Origin: Chara braunii
Taxonomy: Eukaryota; Streptophyta; Charophyceae; Charales; Characeae
Length of the DNA: 24,088 bases
Assembly (NCBI GenBank): GCA_003427395.1
Contig: BFEA01000289.1
Span: 1,032,469-1,056,556 of the forward strand
Direction of reading: 5' to 3'
The position numbers and the translations under genes were made by a program. The first letter of the stretch is position 1; each line of letters begins with the position of its first letter. This document shows, one piece after another, positions 21,624 through 24,088 of the stretch. The notes beneath the pieces were generated by a model. That model was not told where the DNA came from. It searched no databases and saw nothing but the letters and a program-made list of their open reading frames with translations.

Positions 21624-22978
21624 TAAGTGTGTTTTTTCTTCTTTTTTTTCCCGGAAAGTCAATGCGTTTTTTTCCCCCTTTTCTTTTCTTAGTAAGCCCT
21701 GCCAACGAGGCAGGGCAGTCCGTTCTAGATTTCGTTACTTGGGCGTAGTAAACAGCAGAATGCTTTGATACTGTATTTCTAGGAAGATGCAGTAGAAGAG
21801 AAAAAATACAAAAACGGAAACGACCCAGACCCAAATCGCCCACCCAGACCCATATCGCCCGCCCCCAGTTTGCAACGGGAAAAAAGTTCAAAAACTCTAT
21901 CCCTCAAAAGGGAAACAATGGACGGGGCCCTTAATTGCAGCGACCTTGACAAGATGACCTGCCCTACGACCGGTCTCAGGGACGACTGCGACCGGACCCT
22001 ATTTTCTGCTGTCAGAGACCCCATATGAACCCGTCCCAGCGAAGTTGTACTGCACGACCTTACCAAAAATAGAAAGAAATGAAACAACGAAAATGGAACC
22101 CACACAAGAGCAGCCTCCTGGCTGCGAATTTGTACAGCAGACAGTAACAACGGGAAGAAGGCTACGGCAGGCAGTGAAAAAGGGAAGAAAGGGACAAAGG
22201 GAATCGGTTAAGAGAAATCCCATAGAGGGGGAATAGAGTGAAGGGTAAACTGGAATGAATGGCTGTTCTGGCAACCTCATACTGAGGTTGGAGAGGGCTA
22301 TCCCTCACAACCGACAGGGGAAATTAATTTTCTTTCTTTCCTCCCTTTTTAAGGGACGCTGACCCCGATTCTCCAGGCACTGATCCCTGCCAATGGACTG
22401 GAGTGTCAGAAACAAGAGGTGACCCTCTAGTTGTGGGGCAGTTTGGAAGGTCCCCGCAGCTAATTCAGGGCGCAACAAAGAAGCTGAATCTCTTGCCAAA
22501 AAAAGGCTGGTGTGACAGGTGCTGTTGGTTTGAAATTTGAATTACACTTCCCCATCTTATGGCTTTCCTGATTTCCCCCTTTCATCACCCCTCACCCCTT
22601 CCTTATCTCGTTCCTTCCAGGAAATTCAATCTGCATTCTTGAGACAAATGTTCTATTTAAACCACCAGTTCATACGAGCCTAAGTAATTCGCTCACTGGT
22701 ATAGGCAGTATGAGCACTTGGCTTTGGGCCTGGGCCGGTAGCAAAAGGGGCAGGCCACTTTGAAATGTGCAGTCGCAGGCCGGTGGAGCTTTGAAGACAG
22801 CTTCGTCAACTTAGGCTTGTGTCAACTGGTGCATGGGCAAAGCACTTTTCTTATTAGACTTGATAAGTTTATACTGATGGTGTTATGCAGGCATCTGACT
22901 TCCTGGTGCTGCATTCAACTCCTTTGGAGCACAATCAGATGCCTGACTTGTTTTTCTCTCTGCACTGGTGACATGCAG
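21624..22978. other. Non-coding stretch, probably intron or intergenic
   Basis: No convincing exon or protein similarity was found. It contains T-rich tracts (about 21630-21690) and a two-copy repeat of about 19 bp (CCCAGACCCA-ATCGCCC) near 21826-21863. The last part before 22979 is pyrimidine-rich, as expected upstream of a 3' splice site. Confidence 0.5.
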
Positions 22979-23140
22979 GTTCCATTTGACTTTGCAATTG
23001 ATTTAAGTCCACTGAAGCGCAAGTCGGTGCTACAGATCAGTCCACTGCAAGGAATTCTCCAAGGAGGGGAGAAGCAGAAGTTCTGCATCCGCTTTCTTGC
23101 GGGAATCCCTGAGAAGATAACTGAATGCTTCCGATGGCAG
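22979..23140 (+). CDS. Internal exon of a HYDIN-like ciliary protein gene (partial gene)
   Basis: A 162-bp segment (54 codons, no stop) is bounded by a pyrimidine-rich acceptor (TTTTTCTCTC…ATGCAG) and a GT donor at 23141 (GGCAG|GTGACT). The peptide, from VPFDFAIDLSPLKRK to KITECFRWQ, has the beta-strand pattern of ASH/MSP Ig-like domains: a FDF strand, then a QISPLQGILQGGEKQKFCIRF block and a GIPE turn. It resembles the repeats of HYDIN and related central-pair or CFAP proteins of motile cilia. Only this exon is seen; others would lie outside the window or be too short to recognise. The family call is by eye, and another ASH-domain ciliary protein is possible. Confidence 0.55.
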
Positions 23141-23529
23141 GTGACTCTGCATACAGACATTCAATCCCATATTCTGACTGGTCATCACTCTCGTTGTGTT
23201 CTTCGATCTTAGACCATGTTGTTACGCACCAATGCACCTTTGTTCCTATTGGCACAATTTGGCAGTATGTGTCTTCTTCTTCTTCTTCTCTTTTTATCTT
23301 TAATCTTTCCGTTTTTGACAAATGTGGCTTTTATTACATACGCCTCTCCCCCCCTTGCCAAGGGGAGCACCGGCCCTGGTCTCCAGCTGAGGGTTGAAGC
23401 ACCACATGGTATGGTCGAAACTGGGCATGGCCCCGGTACGTGGTCCCTCAGGTTGGTGTAGCTTGGGACGCGGGCCCCAGTTTCCAGCAGGCGCTAAATA
23501 AGGTCTTGTAATTTCTGTGGTAGGTATGT
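23141..23529. other. Non-coding stretch after the exon
   Basis: No second exon was recognised. It includes a short (TTC)n-like run at about 23272-23291 and a C-rich patch near 23348-23356. It is probably intron. Confidence 0.5.
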
Positions 23530-23677
23530 GTTAATCCTCTCAGCCGAAGCCGGGTAATGGGCCCGGTACTTCAAATTGTTCCACATATGTTTTCATATGG
23601 GGCGTTGTGCCCAGTTCCCAGCATGTGTTGCTCCCCATGAATGATTGGAGCACTATTCCTGGGGGAAAAAAAAAAAA
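23530..23677 (+). mobile_element. 5'-truncated LINE 3' end (fragment D) with poly(A)
   Basis: The sequence before the poly(A) (12 A, 23666-23677) aligns by eye with the 3' end of LINE B. The shared part starts near the TTTTCATATGGGGCG block and includes CCAGCATGTG-TGCTCCCC. It contains the same terminal hairpin (23630-23651). The left boundary is uncertain; weak similarity may start near 23530. No target-site duplication was identified. It could be a dead-on-arrival LINE copy or a non-autonomous element sharing the LINE tail. Confidence 0.6.
23630..23651 (+). promoter_or_regulatory. Fragment D 3'-terminal hairpin
   Basis: GCTCC (23630-23634) pairs with GGAGC (23647-23651) around a 12-nt loop, and one more T-A pair extends the stem. 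It lies 14 nt before the poly(A). This is the third copy of the hairpin in the window. Confidence 0.55.
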
Positions 23678-23752
23678 GAAGGCTTCATCAGACAGTCCAG
23701 CTGCCTGCAGGCAGCCACGGCACCATGTTTTATACCCTGCGGCGTTAGATAT

Positions 23753-24071
23753 TCAGGACTCACATGTACAACACGATGTGGTCCCTGTAATTAAATGACA
23801 CACAAGATATATAAACTCTAAAGAATCATCATTCACAGGGATGGGATAATGAATTCTTTGTTGTAATTTGCTTGGAATATCTGAATCTATCAAACACACA
23901 ATCGGTATATGTAATTGACTAGCTTCAAGTATGGCCATGGAATTCTGATTTGCATTCATTATCACCAAGCAGTCTGGAATATCGTTTGTAACAATTCCTT
24001 CAAAGCATTTTTTCATTTTTTTATAACGCGGCACCTTGCAAATATGTTGTGCTGTATCTAAGATTCTAAAG
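23753..24071 (-). pseudogene. rps2: Mitochondrial-type ribosomal protein S2, C-terminal part
   Basis: The minus-strand frame from the right edge reads …RYKKMKKCFEG, IPDCLVIMNANQNSMAILEA, IPIVCLIDSDIPSKLQQRI, YPIPVNDDSLEFIYLVCHLIT. This matches the conserved C-terminus of plant and bryophyte mitochondrial S2, a small-subunit ribosomal protein of the mitoribosome. About 106 codons are open with no stop until 23753. The last 11 residues (GTTSCCTCES region) do not look like S2, so homology ends near 23790. No start is visible: upstream the sequence runs into poly(T) (24072-24088) at the window end. It may be a nuclear copy of mitochondrial DNA (NUMT) or the last exon of a transferred gene. The intact frame fits a recent or functional copy, but one fragment cannot decide. 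Confidence 0.7.
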
Positions 24072-24088
24072 TTTTTTTTTTTTTTTTT

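Noticed and set aside
21623-21780. A candidate intron from GTAAGT (21623) to TTTCTAG (21780)
   Set aside because: No coding similarity on either side, and the donor is part of a tandem duplication, so I did not call exons.
1-24088. CRISPR array, prokaryotic operon or phage system
   Set aside because: No regularly spaced repeats, no bacterial gene organisation; splice signals and LINEs indicate a eukaryote.

Overview
This looks like eukaryotic nuclear DNA dominated by retrotransposons. I infer a streptophyte with motile, flagellated cells, such as a charophyte alga of the Chara type. The grounds are plant L1-type LINEs with an endonuclease, a reverse transcriptase (RT) and a zf-RVT-like C-terminus; one exon resembling the axonemal protein HYDIN; and a plant-mitochondrial-type rps2 fragment. 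No intact host gene and no intact transposon ORF is present. The organism call is an inference.

Layout. Positions 1-849 hold no recognisable gene. Positions 850 to about 16302 (minus) are LINE B, 5'-truncated and dead. LINE B is split by LINE A (plus, 2547-12883, about 10.3 kb), which is flanked by a 14-bp target-site duplication (AGGATTCTTTGACC at 2533-2546 and 12884-12897). Removing LINE A with one duplication copy rejoins LINE B's reading frame in phase. LINE A carries a GC-rich leader, about 2 kb of degenerate pyrimidine-rich repeats, a broken ORF1, a poly(C) tract, a broken ORF2, a 3' UTR with a terminal hairpin, and a poly(A) tail. About 16303-20320 (minus) is LINE C, the 5' half of another LINE (ORF1, poly(C), endonuclease, start of RT). 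It joins LINE B abruptly inside the RT, and LINE C's 3' half is not found. A 332-bp terminal-inverted-repeat element sits between LINE C's ORF1 and ORF2.

Positions 20300-22978 are non-coding, with diverged repeats, a tRNA-derived SINE-like element (minus, about 21061-21440) and a 52-bp tandem duplication. A 162-bp plus-strand exon with good splice sites (22979-23140) encodes a HYDIN-like segment, so much of this window may be intron. After it come a 5'-truncated LINE 3' end with poly(A) (to 23677) and, at the right edge, the C-terminal third of a mitochondrial-type ribosomal protein S2 (minus).

Two shared features stand out. Two LINEs have a long poly(C) tract ending 41-44 nt before the ORF2 ATG. 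Three LINE 3' ends share a hairpin (GCTCC, 12-13 nt loop, GGAGC) shortly before the poly(A). These could be translation-coupling and RT-recognition signals of one LINE lineage.
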